Source of the DNA: Rickettsiales bacterium
Lineage (GTDB): Bacteria > Pseudomonadota > Alphaproteobacteria > Methylaequorales > Methylaequoraceae
Direction: 5' to 3'
Length of the DNA stretch: 47,923 bases
Assembly: GCA_028407765.1 (NCBI GenBank)
Contig: JAOOJU010000004.1
Span: 1 to 47,923, forward strand
The position numbers and the translations under genes are program-made. The notes under the pieces were generated by a model. That model worked only from the letters and a program-made list of their open reading frames with translations. It ran no database searches and was not told where the DNA came from. Shown here piece by piece: positions 1 through 8,104 of the stretch (positions are counted from its first letter, which is position 1; every line of letters begins with the position of its first letter).

Positions 1-929
1 ACGCACTTATAAAACTTCCATTTCTCAGAAATCTTAAAAAAATCTTCCCAAATAGTCATATCACCTGGTTAGCAGGTAAAGGAAAATCAACTTTAAATAG
101 TCAGTTAAATATAATAGGCAAAGGGCTTATTAATAAGGTAATTGACAACGCTGATTTAGGAAGTAAGTTTTCTGATTTGTTTAAAACAATTTTTCCTGGA
201 AAAAAATTTGATATAGTTATCGATACACAGAAAAGAGTCTTGACAACCCTTGTTATTAAAAAAATTCAAACAAAGATTTTTCTTTCTTCGTGTGCAAATT
301 ATTTTTTTTCAGATATAGAATCAAAAGCACATAAAGATGTTAGTCTAGCTGAAGAATTGGTTAGAATGAGTCATCTTTTAACTTACAAAAAACAAACAAT
401 ATTAGAAAAACTATCTATTAAAGACTATAAGAAACAACAGGAAAACTTTGATAAAAAATATCCCGGAAAAAAAGTAGCAATATGTCCGGGTGCATCAGTA
501 AGTTGGAAAAAATGGTCCGTAGAAAAATTTATAGAAGTATCACAATTTTTAATTAAGAAAGAATATTTGCCTGTATTTTTTTTAGGACCTAATGAAACAG
601 ATTACTTTCCTATTCTAAAAAAAGAATTTCCATTTGCTTCTTTTCCACTTCAAACAGAGATTAAAAAAATCTCTCCTATCCATACAATCTTATTTGCTAG
701 ACTTTGTGACTTTGGAATTTCAAACGATACTGGTTGTGGACATTTATTAGCAACGGCTGATATTCCAATTATTTCTCTATTTGGAAAAACCAATGCCACA
801 AAATTTGCACCATACAATCTACAAAAAAATATAGTTATATCCTCTAAAAATTATAATTACAGTTCAGATATAAATGTGATCCCAGTTAAATCAGTAATAA
901 TTGCTATCGAAAAAATGATTAAGCATTAA
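1..929 (+). CDS. Glycosyltransferase family 9 (heptosyltransferase-type), 5'-truncated by window edge
   Basis: The reading frame is open from base 3 to the stop at 927-929, so the gene begins before the window and about 308 residues are visible. The first visible residues (ALIKLPFLRNLKKIFPNSHI) match the usual GT9 start, where a GD-x-hydrophobic motif precedes a run ending in 'fP.a.I'. The C-terminal half has 'ICPGAS..WKKW' and 'SNDTGCGHLLATADIPIISL', the nucleotide-sugar binding signature of ADP-heptose LPS heptosyltransferases. Members transfer heptose or related sugars to lipopolysaccharide core at the inner face of the inner membrane. The exact acceptor cannot be told. The internal TTG at 177 is not the true start. 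Its stop shares the palindrome TTAA (926-929) with the stop of the convergent kinase gene. Confidence 0.85.
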   Translation, partial: ALIKLPFLRNLKKIFPNSHITWLAGKGKSTLNSQLNIIGKGLINKVIDNADLGSKFSDLFKTIFPGKKFDIVIDTQKRVLTTLVIKKIQTKIFLSSCANYFFSDIESKAHKDVSLAEELVRMSHLLTYKKQTILEKLSIKDYKKQQENFDKKYPGKKVAICPGASVSWKKWSVEKFIEVSQFLIKKEYLPVFFLGPNETDYFPILKKEFPFASFPLQTEIKKISPIHTILFARLCDFGISNDTGCGHLLATADIPIISLFGKTNATKFAPYNLQKNIVISSKNYNYSSDINVIPVKSVIIAIEKMIKH

Positions 930-1912
930 ACACTAGTAAACTCTTTAAACATTTCTTTATCAGGTCTGGCTCCATATTGGGATAAAATCTTGGACGCAAC
1001 ATTACAACCAAACGTGACTGATTCTTCGAGTGATTTTCCTTGATTTAATTTAAATAAAAATCCTGCTGCAAACATATCACCAGCTCCAGTAGAGTCTAAA
1101 ATATTATCATTTGGAAAAGAACTAAAAGTTTTAAAATTATCATTATTAAAAAGTATAGCCCCCTTACTCCCACTTGTCATAACTGCTAATTTTACTAATT
1201 CAAATACATTTTCTTTCAACTCATCATTGTTATTTTGATTAAATAATGCAAAAAATTCTGATTCATTACCAATTAAAATATCTACATATTTTTTTATAAA
1301 TTCTCTGAAATCTTGTTTAAAAGCTTCGACAAGTCCTGCATCTGAAAGCGAAAAAGCAACTTTAATATTATTATTCTTTGCAAATTCTACAGTTTTTAAA
1401 ATTGCATTCCTTGCGGATTCTGAACTCCATAAATAACCCTCTATAATTAGTATAGATACATTATTAAAATACTCCTCCTTGATATCTGAAGCCTCTAAGT
1501 TTACGCTAGCCCCCAAGAAAGTTTGCATAGTTCTCTCTCCATCATCTGTAACAAAAACTAAGCATTTTGCCGTTTGTGGGCCTTCATTTGCTGGCTCACA
1601 TAAATATTCAACGCCGCTTTTTGTTATATCTTCGATAAAATCTTGGCCAATTTTATCATTCCTTACCCTGCCGCAAAACAATACGTCTTGACCCAGTATT
1701 CCTATACCAGCTATTGTGTTAGCTACAGAACCACCAGAACTTTTTTTTTTTACCTCTAAACCTAAAATTGTTTTATCTGAAGTTTTTTGATCAACTATAC
1801 TCATCTGACCTTTTGTTAAACCAAGATCTTTAATTTCATTATCATCTGAGGAGAATATTATGTCTAAAACAGCATTCCCCATTCCCAAAATTTTCTTAAT
1901 TTTTTCCATCAA
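926..1912 (-). CDS. PfkB-family carbohydrate/adenosine kinase
   Basis: A 328-residue ribokinase-fold kinase, normal length for the family. The N-terminus has GNAVLDI. A GGSVANTIAGIGILG segment follows near residue 60, the substrate-binding glycine pair region. The PfkB signature DSTGAGDMFAAGFLFKL lies near residue 275 and carries the catalytic Asp and the anion hole. Alphaproteobacterial proteins of this architecture are usually annotated adenosine kinase or fructokinase-like, and the sequence alone does not settle the substrate. Two consecutive ATG codons open the frame. An 11-T homopolymer (1741-1751 on the plus strand) encodes a lysine run after the glycine pair. It is convergent with the GT9 gene and divergent from the DUF2244 gene across 166 bp. 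Confidence 0.9.
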   Translation of the reverse strand: MMEKIKKILGMGNAVLDIIFSSDDNEIKDLGLTKGQMSIVDQKTSDKTILGLEVKKKSSGGSVANTIAGIGILGQDVLFCGRVRNDKIGQDFIEDITKSGVEYLCEPANEGPQTAKCLVFVTDDGERTMQTFLGASVNLEASDIKEEYFNNVSILIIEGYLWSSESARNAILKTVEFAKNNNIKVAFSLSDAGLVEAFKQDFREFIKKYVDILIGNESEFFALFNQNNNDELKENVFELVKLAVMTSGSKGAILFNNDNFKTFSSFPNDNILDSTGAGDMFAAGFLFKLNQGKSLEESVTFGCNVASKILSQYGARPDKEMFKEFTSV

Positions 1913-2078
1913 TTTGCGGATATTATAATTATTAACCCAAATAACTTAATACAATGCATTTTTTTGGTCTACTAAAAAGTCATTATCTAATGATTTAATT
2001 AATTTAATAATCAAAACATAATTATATCGTGTATAGTCATACTCTTTAAATATTATAAAAAATATTTATATTATTATT

Positions 2079-2552
2079 ATGCCTGAAACAACATTTCTAA
2101 ATTTAACTATCTCTCCGCATAGAAGCTTATCAAAAAAAGGATTTAAAATTCTAATGCTAATTGTAACAATATTATGCTTAACTGGTGGAATCATATTCTG
2201 GTTTCTGGGTGCTTGGCCAGTATTCGGTTTTTTTGGCCTTGATATAGTACTAATTTACATAGCATTTAAGGTTAGTTATAGAAGAGGGGAAATCTATGAA
2301 AGACTTTCAATTGTTTCAGAGAAATTTAAAATTTCCAGAGGTTTCCCGTCAGGAAAATTACAGGAATGGGAATTAAATCCATATTGGGCTAAAGTTGAAT
2401 TAATTACGCAAAATAAAAATACTCAATTACTGATTAGGTCCGGTGACAAAGTAGTTTCAATTGGGTCGTTTTTAAATCAAGTTGCTAAAGAAAAGCTAAA
2501 AGACACTATCAGTAAATCTATCCATAAATATAGAGCAACAAATAATATATAA
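2079..2552 (+). CDS. DUF2244 family membrane protein
   Basis: 157 residues matching the DUF2244 family of small alphaproteobacterial inner-membrane proteins of unknown function. Two hydrophobic segments (about residues 24-44 and 46-64) form a membrane hairpin with the family-typical 'GAWPVFGFFGLDI' connection. A soluble C-terminal half contains 'NPYWAKVEL', also typical. In other alphaproteobacteria the family often sits near cytochrome oxidase or endonuclease genes; here it is followed after 5 bp by a DMT exporter, so the two are probably co-transcribed. The first ATG is the only plausible start. Confidence 0.8.
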   Translation: MPETTFLNLTISPHRSLSKKGFKILMLIVTILCLTGGIIFWFLGAWPVFGFFGLDIVLIYIAFKVSYRRGEIYERLSIVSEKFKISRGFPSGKLQEWELNPYWAKVELITQNKNTQLLIRSGDKVVSIGSFLNQVAKEKLKDTISKSIHKYRATNNI

Positions 2553-2557
2553 TACTT

Positions 2558-3475
2558 ATGCTTTCTAAAGTAAGAGTAATTGATTACATCGGACTATTCT
2601 TATTATCAGGAATATGGGGTAGCTCTTTTTTGTTTATTAAAATTTCAGTGGAAACAATCCATCCAACTCTAGTAACTTTCTCAAGGTTATTGATAGCTTC
2701 AATTTTTTTAGTCATATATCTAAAAACCATCAAAAAACAAAAGCTACTAATCAAGGGTCAGATCAATAAGATCATAATCATCGCTATTCTTGGGAATGTG
2801 CTTCCATTTAACCTTATTAGTTGGAGTGAAACCAAGATTGACAGTGTTATTGCTGCTACTTTAATTGGAACCATGCCTCTTTTTACTTTCTTAATAGCCC
2901 ACTTTGTTGACCAACATGAAAAAATTAATAAAAAAATTTCGTTAGGGCTGTTACTTGGATTTATTGGTATGATTGTAGTTATTTTTTATAATAGAACAAC
3001 CTCAAGTAATTTTTCAGATATAAACTTCCTTTCAAGCTTTTTAATTATATTAGCTGCATTATTTTATGCTTTTTCAGCAAACTGTGTAAAAACTGTAGCT
3101 CACATGAACTCACTTCAAGTAGCAACAACATCTACAATTATAGCAACCATCATCTCTTTACCAGTATTTATTATTTCCTTTAGTTTCTCATATTCATCCA
3201 TGGAATATAATTTCCATGATATAAGTTATAAAAGCTTTCTTTCTTGTATTTTTTTAGGCATTATTTGCACGGGTTTTGCCGTAGTCATTTTCTTTTCGCT
3301 TATCAAAAAACAGAGTGCTGGATTTGCTAGTCAAAGCAATTTTTTTATTCCATGTTTTGGACTTCTTTGGTCATATTTATTTTTAAATGAAACAATCAAT
3401 ATTAGTCTAGTTCTTGGACTGGTTTTAATTGTTTTAGGTGTTTTCAGCGTACATTCTGGTAGAAAAGAAATCTAG
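2558..3475 (+). CDS. EamA/DMT-superfamily transporter
   Basis: 305 residues with about ten hydrophobic segments in two homologous halves, the EamA (drug/metabolite transporter) architecture. The first helix carries the common 'LLSGIWGSSFLFIKIS' pattern and the first half ends near 'LLLGFIGMIVVIFY', a frequent EamA motif. Members export amino acids, nucleotides or other metabolites across the inner membrane; no substrate can be inferred. The gene starts 5 bp after the DUF2244 stop and ends 6 bp before the convergent lipoprotein gene. Confidence 0.88.
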   Translation: MLSKVRVIDYIGLFLLSGIWGSSFLFIKISVETIHPTLVTFSRLLIASIFLVIYLKTIKKQKLLIKGQINKIIIIAILGNVLPFNLISWSETKIDSVIAATLIGTMPLFTFLIAHFVDQHEKINKKISLGLLLGFIGMIVVIFYNRTTSSNFSDINFLSSFLIILAALFYAFSANCVKTVAHMNSLQVATTSTIIATIISLPVFIISFSFSYSSMEYNFHDISYKSFLSCIFLGIICTGFAVVIFFSLIKKQSAGFASQSNFFIPCFGLLWSYLFLNETINISLVLGLVLIVLGVFSVHSGRKEI

Positions 3476-3481
3476 CAGATT

Positions 3482-4021
3482 TTATTCAAATACTTTCTTA
3501 GGTTTTTCTCCAACGTCATATTCTTTGTGTTCAAGTACTGGTTTTACATCTTCTTTTGGTTTATAGATGTCTTTGATTACCGTCTGAAAATTATAACGAG
3601 CTTTATCAACAGCAACTTCAGCAAAACCTACTGAGCCACCAATCCAGGCCTGATCCTCTAATGTGTTCATTGCAGAAATCATCAATTCAGACGATTCTAT
3701 TATTAATTGATGCAGATTTCTTATCTTTACATTATTAGGTATATTAAGCTGTTTTAACTCATCTGGTCTTCCTAAACTTTCTAAATGACCCTTGATTATC
3801 TCTTCTGCTTCTTTGAAATGATCTTCATCAGCTCTAAAGCTACTGAGATTATACGAGTCTAATAATCTACCCTGCATAATAAGCGCATTTCCCAAATGTC
3901 CAAGTCTGATATCCATTAATTTTTTATAGTCGCTAATATCCTCTTCGGATAACTTCTCTTCACAAGACAAAACAAAGAGAAACATAACAAAGGAAAATAG
4001 ATATTTAAAAAAACTTCTCAT
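3482..4021 (-). CDS. Putative lipoprotein of unknown function
   Basis: I do not recognise this 179-residue protein. It has a short basic N-terminus, a hydrophobic stretch and a lipobox FVLSC with the lipidation cysteine at residue 20, so it is probably anchored in the periplasm-facing leaflet of a membrane. The rest is predicted mostly helical and charged (for example DISDYKKLMDIRLGHLGNAL), with a lysine/proline-rich tail ending KPKKVFE. It lies 15 bp downstream of dapB on the same strand and is probably the last gene of the hrcA-to-dapB transcription unit. Confidence 0.7.
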   Translation of the reverse strand: MRSFFKYLFSFVMFLFVLSCEEKLSEEDISDYKKLMDIRLGHLGNALIMQGRLLDSYNLSSFRADEDHFKEAEEIIKGHLESLGRPDELKQLNIPNNVKIRNLHQLIIESSELMISAMNTLEDQAWIGGSVGFAEVAVDKARYNFQTVIKDIYKPKEDVKPVLEHKEYDVGEKPKKVFE

Positions 4022-4036
4022 TAGTCAATTACCTTT

Positions 4037-4837
4037 TTATTTTTTTTTTGAAACTAACATATCCTGAATATTATACAATCCTGGTTTTTGCTTTATTAAC
4101 CAACTCACTGACTGCAATGCTCCTCTTGAAAAAATCTCTCGTTTGCTTGCTTTATGAGTAACCTCTATTCTCTCTCCATTCATTATAAAATGAACTGTGT
4201 GCTCCCCAACAACATCACCGCCTCTGATAGATGAAAATCCGATCTCCCCATCTTCCCTTTCTTTATTAAACTCCAGACCACGATAAACAAATTTACTTTT
4301 TTCAAATAATTTTCTACCCTTTTTAACCGCTTCTCCTATACTTAAAGCTGTACCCGATGGAGCATCTTTCTTATACTTGTGATGAGTCTCGATTATTTCA
4401 ATATCAACATTCTTGCCAAGCTTTTCAGAAAAGAACTCAACTGAACTTAATAAGAGGTTTACTCCAATACTCATATTGTAAGATTGCATAATTCTCAAAC
4501 CTTTAGAAAATTCTCTAAACTCCACTAAGTTTTGTTTTGAAAATCCTGTTGTACCAGTAATCAAACATATGTCTTTTTTCTTTTTCTTTTTTAACATTCT
4601 CATCAAAGCTAATGTTGCTTTAGGAACTGAAAAATCTATAATTACCTCTGAGTCTAAGATTAAATCATTCAGATCATCAGTTAACCTTATGCCTGACATT
4701 TCTTTACCTATATCTTTATGATTTTTAAATTCACATAAGGCATTAATAATAATGGTAGGAAATAATTCTTTTTCTTTAAGTAAGCTTCTTCCCATTCTTC
4801 CAGTTGGGCCAAGAATACCTACTTTTATTTTTTTCAT
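4037..4837 (-). CDS. dapB: 4-hydroxy-tetrahydrodipicolinate reductase
   Basis: 266 residues, standard DapB length. It reduces 4-hydroxy-tetrahydrodipicolinate with NAD(P)H in the diaminopimelate/lysine pathway, feeding peptidoglycan synthesis. The nucleotide-binding motif GPTGRMGRSLL is at residues 9-19. The substrate-binding signature 'IETHHKYKKDAPSGTAL' is present around residues 147-163 and holds the catalytic His-His and Lys. A run of six lysines (LKKKKKKDICL) in the middle of the protein is unusual and comes from A-rich codons. It follows dnaJ by 15 bp, a common alphaproteobacterial arrangement. Confidence 0.96.
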   Translation of the reverse strand: MKKIKVGILGPTGRMGRSLLKEKELFPTIIINALCEFKNHKDIGKEMSGIRLTDDLNDLILDSEVIIDFSVPKATLALMRMLKKKKKKDICLITGTTGFSKQNLVEFREFSKGLRIMQSYNMSIGVNLLLSSVEFFSEKLGKNVDIEIIETHHKYKKDAPSGTALSIGEAVKKGRKLFEKSKFVYRGLEFNKEREDGEIGFSSIRGGDVVGEHTVHFIMNGERIEVTHKASKREIFSRGALQSVSWLIKQKPGLYNIQDMLVSKKK

Positions 4838-4852
4838 TTTTTATATAACTTT

Positions 4853-5971
4853 TTAATTTTTTAAATCATCCCAAAAATCTCTAACTTTTGAAAAAAAGCC
4901 ACTTCCTTCTGGATTATTATTATGACCAGATTCTTCACCAAAGTCTCTAAGAATTTCTTTTTGCCTTTCAGAGAGATTTGTCGGTGTTTCTACAATCAAT
5001 GAGATTATCATATCTCCAAATGAAGTTGATCTTAAAGCAGGCATTCCTTTTCCTGATAATCTTAATTGATCACCTGTTTGAGTCCCGTTTGGAATCTTTA
5101 CTTTTGCTCTTCCTCCTGAAACAGTAGGGACTTCCACTGCACCCCCTAAACTCGCTTCTACGATTGAAATAGGAACATTACAGAATATATTGGTTCCATC
5201 CCTTTCAAATAACGAGTGTGGCTCAATATTTACAAATAAATATAAGTCTCCAGGTTGAGAGCCATTTTGTCCTGCTGCACCTTCACCTGACAATCTAATC
5301 CTACTCCCGTCATCAACACCTGTTGGAATACTAACTTCTATTTTCCTATTCTTTCTTTTCCTTCCCTCTCCCGAACAACCATCACATGGATCGGTAATCA
5401 TCTGGCCAGATCCTCCACAACTGGGGCATGTTCTCTCAACAGTAAAAAAACCTTGTGAAGCCCTAGTCCTTCCCGTTCCTCCACATGTTCCACAATTACT
5501 TACTCCTTGTGCATTCTCCGATCCAGTACCTCGACATTGTTCACATGTTATTAGTGTCTCATAAGAAATTTCCTTTTTTACACCAAGATATGCTTCTCTC
5601 AGATCAATAGAAATCTCATATTTTAAGTCTTGCCCTCTTTCTTGCCTTGGAGATCTTCCTGAGACATCACCAAAAAAGTCCTCAAAGATATCTGAAAAGC
5701 TTCCAAAACCTTCCGATGAAAATCCTCCACCACCAGATTGGGAGGCATTGAAGGCGTCATGTCCATATTGATCATAGGCTGATTTTTTTTCTGGGTTTGA
5801 CAAAACTTCATATGCTTCAGAAACATCTTTAAACTTTTTTTCTGCAGATTTATCTCCCGGATTTCTATCTGGATGATATTTCATAGCTAATTTTCTGTAT
5901 GCGCTCTTGAGAGTTCCACTATCAACAGAGCGGTCGACTCCTAATAGTTCATAAAAATCTTGTTTAGCCAT
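4853..5971 (-). CDS. dnaJ: Chaperone DnaJ (Hsp40)
   Basis: 372 residues, a full-length type I Hsp40 that delivers unfolded substrates to DnaK and stimulates its ATPase. The J domain covers residues 1-70 with HPD at 33-35. A Gly/Phe-rich linker spans about 79-105. Four CxxCxGxG zinc-binding repeats begin at cysteines 143, 160, 182 and 196, all intact. The C-terminal substrate-binding beta domains follow. The start lies 7 bp after the dnaK stop, and no strong Shine-Dalgarno is visible next to it, suggesting coupling to dnaK translation. Confidence 0.98.
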   Translation of the reverse strand: MAKQDFYELLGVDRSVDSGTLKSAYRKLAMKYHPDRNPGDKSAEKKFKDVSEAYEVLSNPEKKSAYDQYGHDAFNASQSGGGGFSSEGFGSFSDIFEDFFGDVSGRSPRQERGQDLKYEISIDLREAYLGVKKEISYETLITCEQCRGTGSENAQGVSNCGTCGGTGRTRASQGFFTVERTCPSCGGSGQMITDPCDGCSGEGRKRKNRKIEVSIPTGVDDGSRIRLSGEGAAGQNGSQPGDLYLFVNIEPHSLFERDGTNIFCNVPISIVEASLGGAVEVPTVSGGRAKVKIPNGTQTGDQLRLSGKGMPALRSTSFGDMIISLIVETPTNLSERQKEILRDFGEESGHNNNPEGSGFFSKVRDFWDDLKN

Positions 5972-5978
5972 TTAATAT

Positions 5979-7973
5979 TTAAGCCGAGGTTCCTGTTGAT
6001 TTATCATCATCTTTCTTTTTACTTTTTGTATCAGTAACATCTTCAAAGTCTGCATCAACCACTTTTGCATCTTTATCTTTACCTTTAGCCTTGGTCTTAG
6101 ACTTTGCAGATTTACTGGACTGTGAATTATCAGAAGCATTTTTTTCTTTCTCAGCTTTTTCCTGAGCCTCTTTATAAAGAATTTCTCCAAGTTTCATGGA
6201 ACTTTGAACTAATGCATCTGTTTTTTCTTTTAGTATCTTTACATCTGCTTTCTCATCTTCTAATAGTTTTTTTAGTTCTTCCAAAGATTTTTCAATTTTT
6301 TCTTTATCTTCTTTTGGTAGCTTTTCTCCATGGTCCTTGAGATTTTTTTCTGTACTAACAACGATGGAGTCAGCATTATTTCGGGCTTCTATAGATTCAA
6401 GTTTTTGTTTATCAGCCTCTGCATTTGCTTCAGCATCCTTAACCATTTTTTCAATTTCTTCGTCAGATAATCCTCCAGATGCTTTAATCTGAATCTGATG
6501 CTCTTTACCAGTTGCTTTATCTTTTGCAGAAACTTTAACAATACCATTAGCATCAATATCAAAAGTAACTTCAACTTGCGGTGTGCCCCTTGCAGCGGGA
6601 GGTATTCCAACTAAATCAAATTGACCCAAAAGTTTATTATCAGCTGCAATTTGTCTCTCACCTTGAAATACTCTAATTGTAACAGCCGATTGATTATCTT
6701 CAGCTGTTGAAAAAATTTGGCTTTTATTAGTTGGGACCGTGGTATTTTTTTCAATAAGTTTTGTGAAAACCCCACCAAGTGTCTCTATTCCCAAAGATAA
6801 AGGGGTAACATCTAAAAGAAGTACATCTTTTACATCTCCACTTAGAACTCCACCCTGAACAGCTGCACCTAGAGCAACAACCTCATCAGGATTCACACTT
6901 CTATTTGGGTCTCGCCCAAAGAAATTTTTAACTTGCTCTATAACTTTTGGCATTCTAGTCATTCCTCCAACCAGGATAACATCATTTATCTCGCCAGCAT
7001 TTAAACCTGCATCTTTGAGTGCTTTTTTACACGGTTCTATAGTTCTATCAATTAATTTAGAAACAAGCGCCTCAAATTTTGATCTTGATAATTTAATATT
7101 TAAATGTTTCGGGCCTGAAGCATCAGCAGTTATAAATGGTAAATTTACCTCCGTCTGTGGTGCCGTTGAAAGTTCAATTTTAGCCTTTTCTGCTGCCTCT
7201 TTTAGACGTTGGAGTGCCAATTTATCCTGCTTTAAATCTATTGACTGTTCTTTCTTAAATTCTTCAGCAAAGTAATCAATAAGTGTATTATCAAAGTCTT
7301 CGCCACCTAATTGCGTATCACCATTGGTAGCTTTAACCTCAAAAACACCATCTCCTATTTCAAGAATCGAAATATCAAATGTACCACCGCCTAGATCATA
7401 AACAGCAACTGTTCCTGTTTTTTTCTTATCAAGTCCATAAGCTAATGCTGCAGCTGTTGGTTCGTTTATTATTCTTTTAACATCAAGACCAGCAATTTTA
7501 CCTGCATCTTTAGTGGCCTGTCTTTGTGCATCATTAAAGTACGCTGGAACAGTTACTACTGCTTCTTTAACCGGCTTACCAAGATATTTCTCTGCAGTTT
7601 CTTTCATCTTTTGGAGAATCATTGCACTTATCTGGCTAGGGGAAAATTTTTGGTCATCAATGCCAACCCATGCATCTTGATTATCTCCAGCAACAATTTT
7701 ATATGGAAGTACTTCAGCATCTTTTTTGACAGATGCATCATTCATTCTTCTTCCTATAAGACGCTTAATTGCAAATAGTGTCTTTTCAGGGTTTGTAACA
7801 GATTGTCTTTTTGCTGGTTGACCAACAAGTTTCTCATCTCCGTCTGCAAATGCAACCATAGACGGTGTAGTTCTTGATCCTTCAACATTTTCGATTACTT
7901 TCGGTGATTTACCATCCATGATTGCAACACATGAATTGGTTGTACCAAGGTCAATGCCTATTATAGCGCTCAT
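5979..7973 (-). CDS. dnaK: Chaperone DnaK (Hsp70)
   Basis: 664 residues. The ATP-binding actin-like domain starts with [17 protein letters not shown], and the second phosphate loop [14 protein letters not shown] lies near residue 190. The linker '[18 protein letters not shown]' precedes the beta-sandwich peptide-binding domain. The helical lid is followed by a lysine/serine/aspartate-rich tail ending [10 protein letters not shown]. It works with DnaJ and GrpE, both adjacent. A strong AAGGAG Shine-Dalgarno sits just upstream of the ATG. Its leader carries one arm of a 38-bp inverted repeat shared with grpE, and a sigma70-like promoter lies in the 131-bp gap before it, so it can probably be transcribed separately from hrcA-grpE. 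Confidence 0.99.
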   Translation of the reverse strand: MSAIIGIDLGTTNSCVAIMDGKSPKVIENVEGSRTTPSMVAFADGDEKLVGQPAKRQSVTNPEKTLFAIKRLIGRRMNDASVKKDAEVLPYKIVAGDNQDAWVGIDDQKFSPSQISAMILQKMKETAEKYLGKPVKEAVVTVPAYFNDAQRQATKDAGKIAGLDVKRIINEPTAAALAYGLDKKKTGTVAVYDLGGGTFDISILEIGDGVFEVKATNGDTQLGGEDFDNTLIDYFAEEFKKEQSIDLKQDKLALQRLKEAAEKAKIELSTAPQTEVNLPFITADASGPKHLNIKLSRSKFEALVSKLIDRTIEPCKKALKDAGLNAGEINDVILVGGMTRMPKVIEQVKNFFGRDPNRSVNPDEVVALGAAVQGGVLSGDVKDVLLLDVTPLSLGIETLGGVFTKLIEKNTTVPTNKSQIFSTAEDNQSAVTIRVFQGERQIAADNKLLGQFDLVGIPPAARGTPQVEVTFDIDANGIVKVSAKDKATGKEHQIQIKASGGLSDEEIEKMVKDAEANAEADKQKLESIEARNNADSIVVSTEKNLKDHGEKLPKEDKEKIEKSLEELKKLLEDEKADVKILKEKTDALVQSSMKLGEILYKEAQEKAEKEKNASDNSQSSKSAKSKTKAKGKDKDAKVVDADFEDVTDTKSKKKDDDKSTGTSA

Positions 7974-7994
7974 ATTAGCTCCTTTTCTTCCTTA

Positions 7995-8032
7995 AAATAT
8001 GGACAGAATCTTCTCATTAGCCCGATTTTGGC
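7995..8032 (+). repeat. Left arm of perfect 38-bp inverted repeat (dnaK leader)
   Basis: These 38 bases are the exact reverse complement of 8617-8654; I checked all 38 positions and both flanking mismatches. The arm lies in the non-coding gap between grpE and dnaK. It starts 22 bases upstream of the dnaK ATG, just outside the AAGGAG ribosome-binding site, and falls within the leader expected from the promoter proposed at 8056-8084. A core segment reads TTCTCATTAGCCCGATTTTG. Confidence 0.97.
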
Positions 8033-8055
8033 ACTATTAAGAAGAAGTTTACTAC

Positions 8056-8084
8056 TTATAATATATAATGATTATAAAAATCAA
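8056..8084 (-). promoter_or_regulatory. Candidate sigma70-type promoter of dnaK
   Basis: On the minus strand, TTGATT (8084-8079) is followed by a 17-base spacer and TTATAA (8061-8056). This is near the TTGACA/TATAAT consensus with ideal spacing. The -35 is preceded by CCC (CCCTTGAT), which also resembles alphaproteobacterial sigma32 -35 elements, so heat-shock control is possible. Transcription would begin near 8049 and give a leader of roughly 75 bases containing one arm of the inverted repeat. Confidence 0.45.
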
Positions 8085-8104
8085 GGGATATGTTAAATTT
8101 TTAA

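Noticed and set aside
2047-2068. Hairpin TAAATATT-ATAAAA-AATATTTA before the DUF2244 gene
   Set aside because: All A-T pairs in a very AT-rich gap; such palindromes are expected by chance and too weak to call a regulatory structure.
7015-7275. Open frames antisense to dnaK and similar shadows over dnaJ, hslU, rho, leuS and others
   Set aside because: They lie opposite strongly conserved genes, lack family motifs and ribosome-binding sites, and follow from codon bias.
8001-8040. Possible CIRCE operator in the dnaK leader (TTAGC and GCACT fragments)
   Set aside because: The fragments are not arranged as the required TTAGCACTC-N9-GAGTGCTAA inverted repeat; they belong to the 38-bp repeat arm and its edge.
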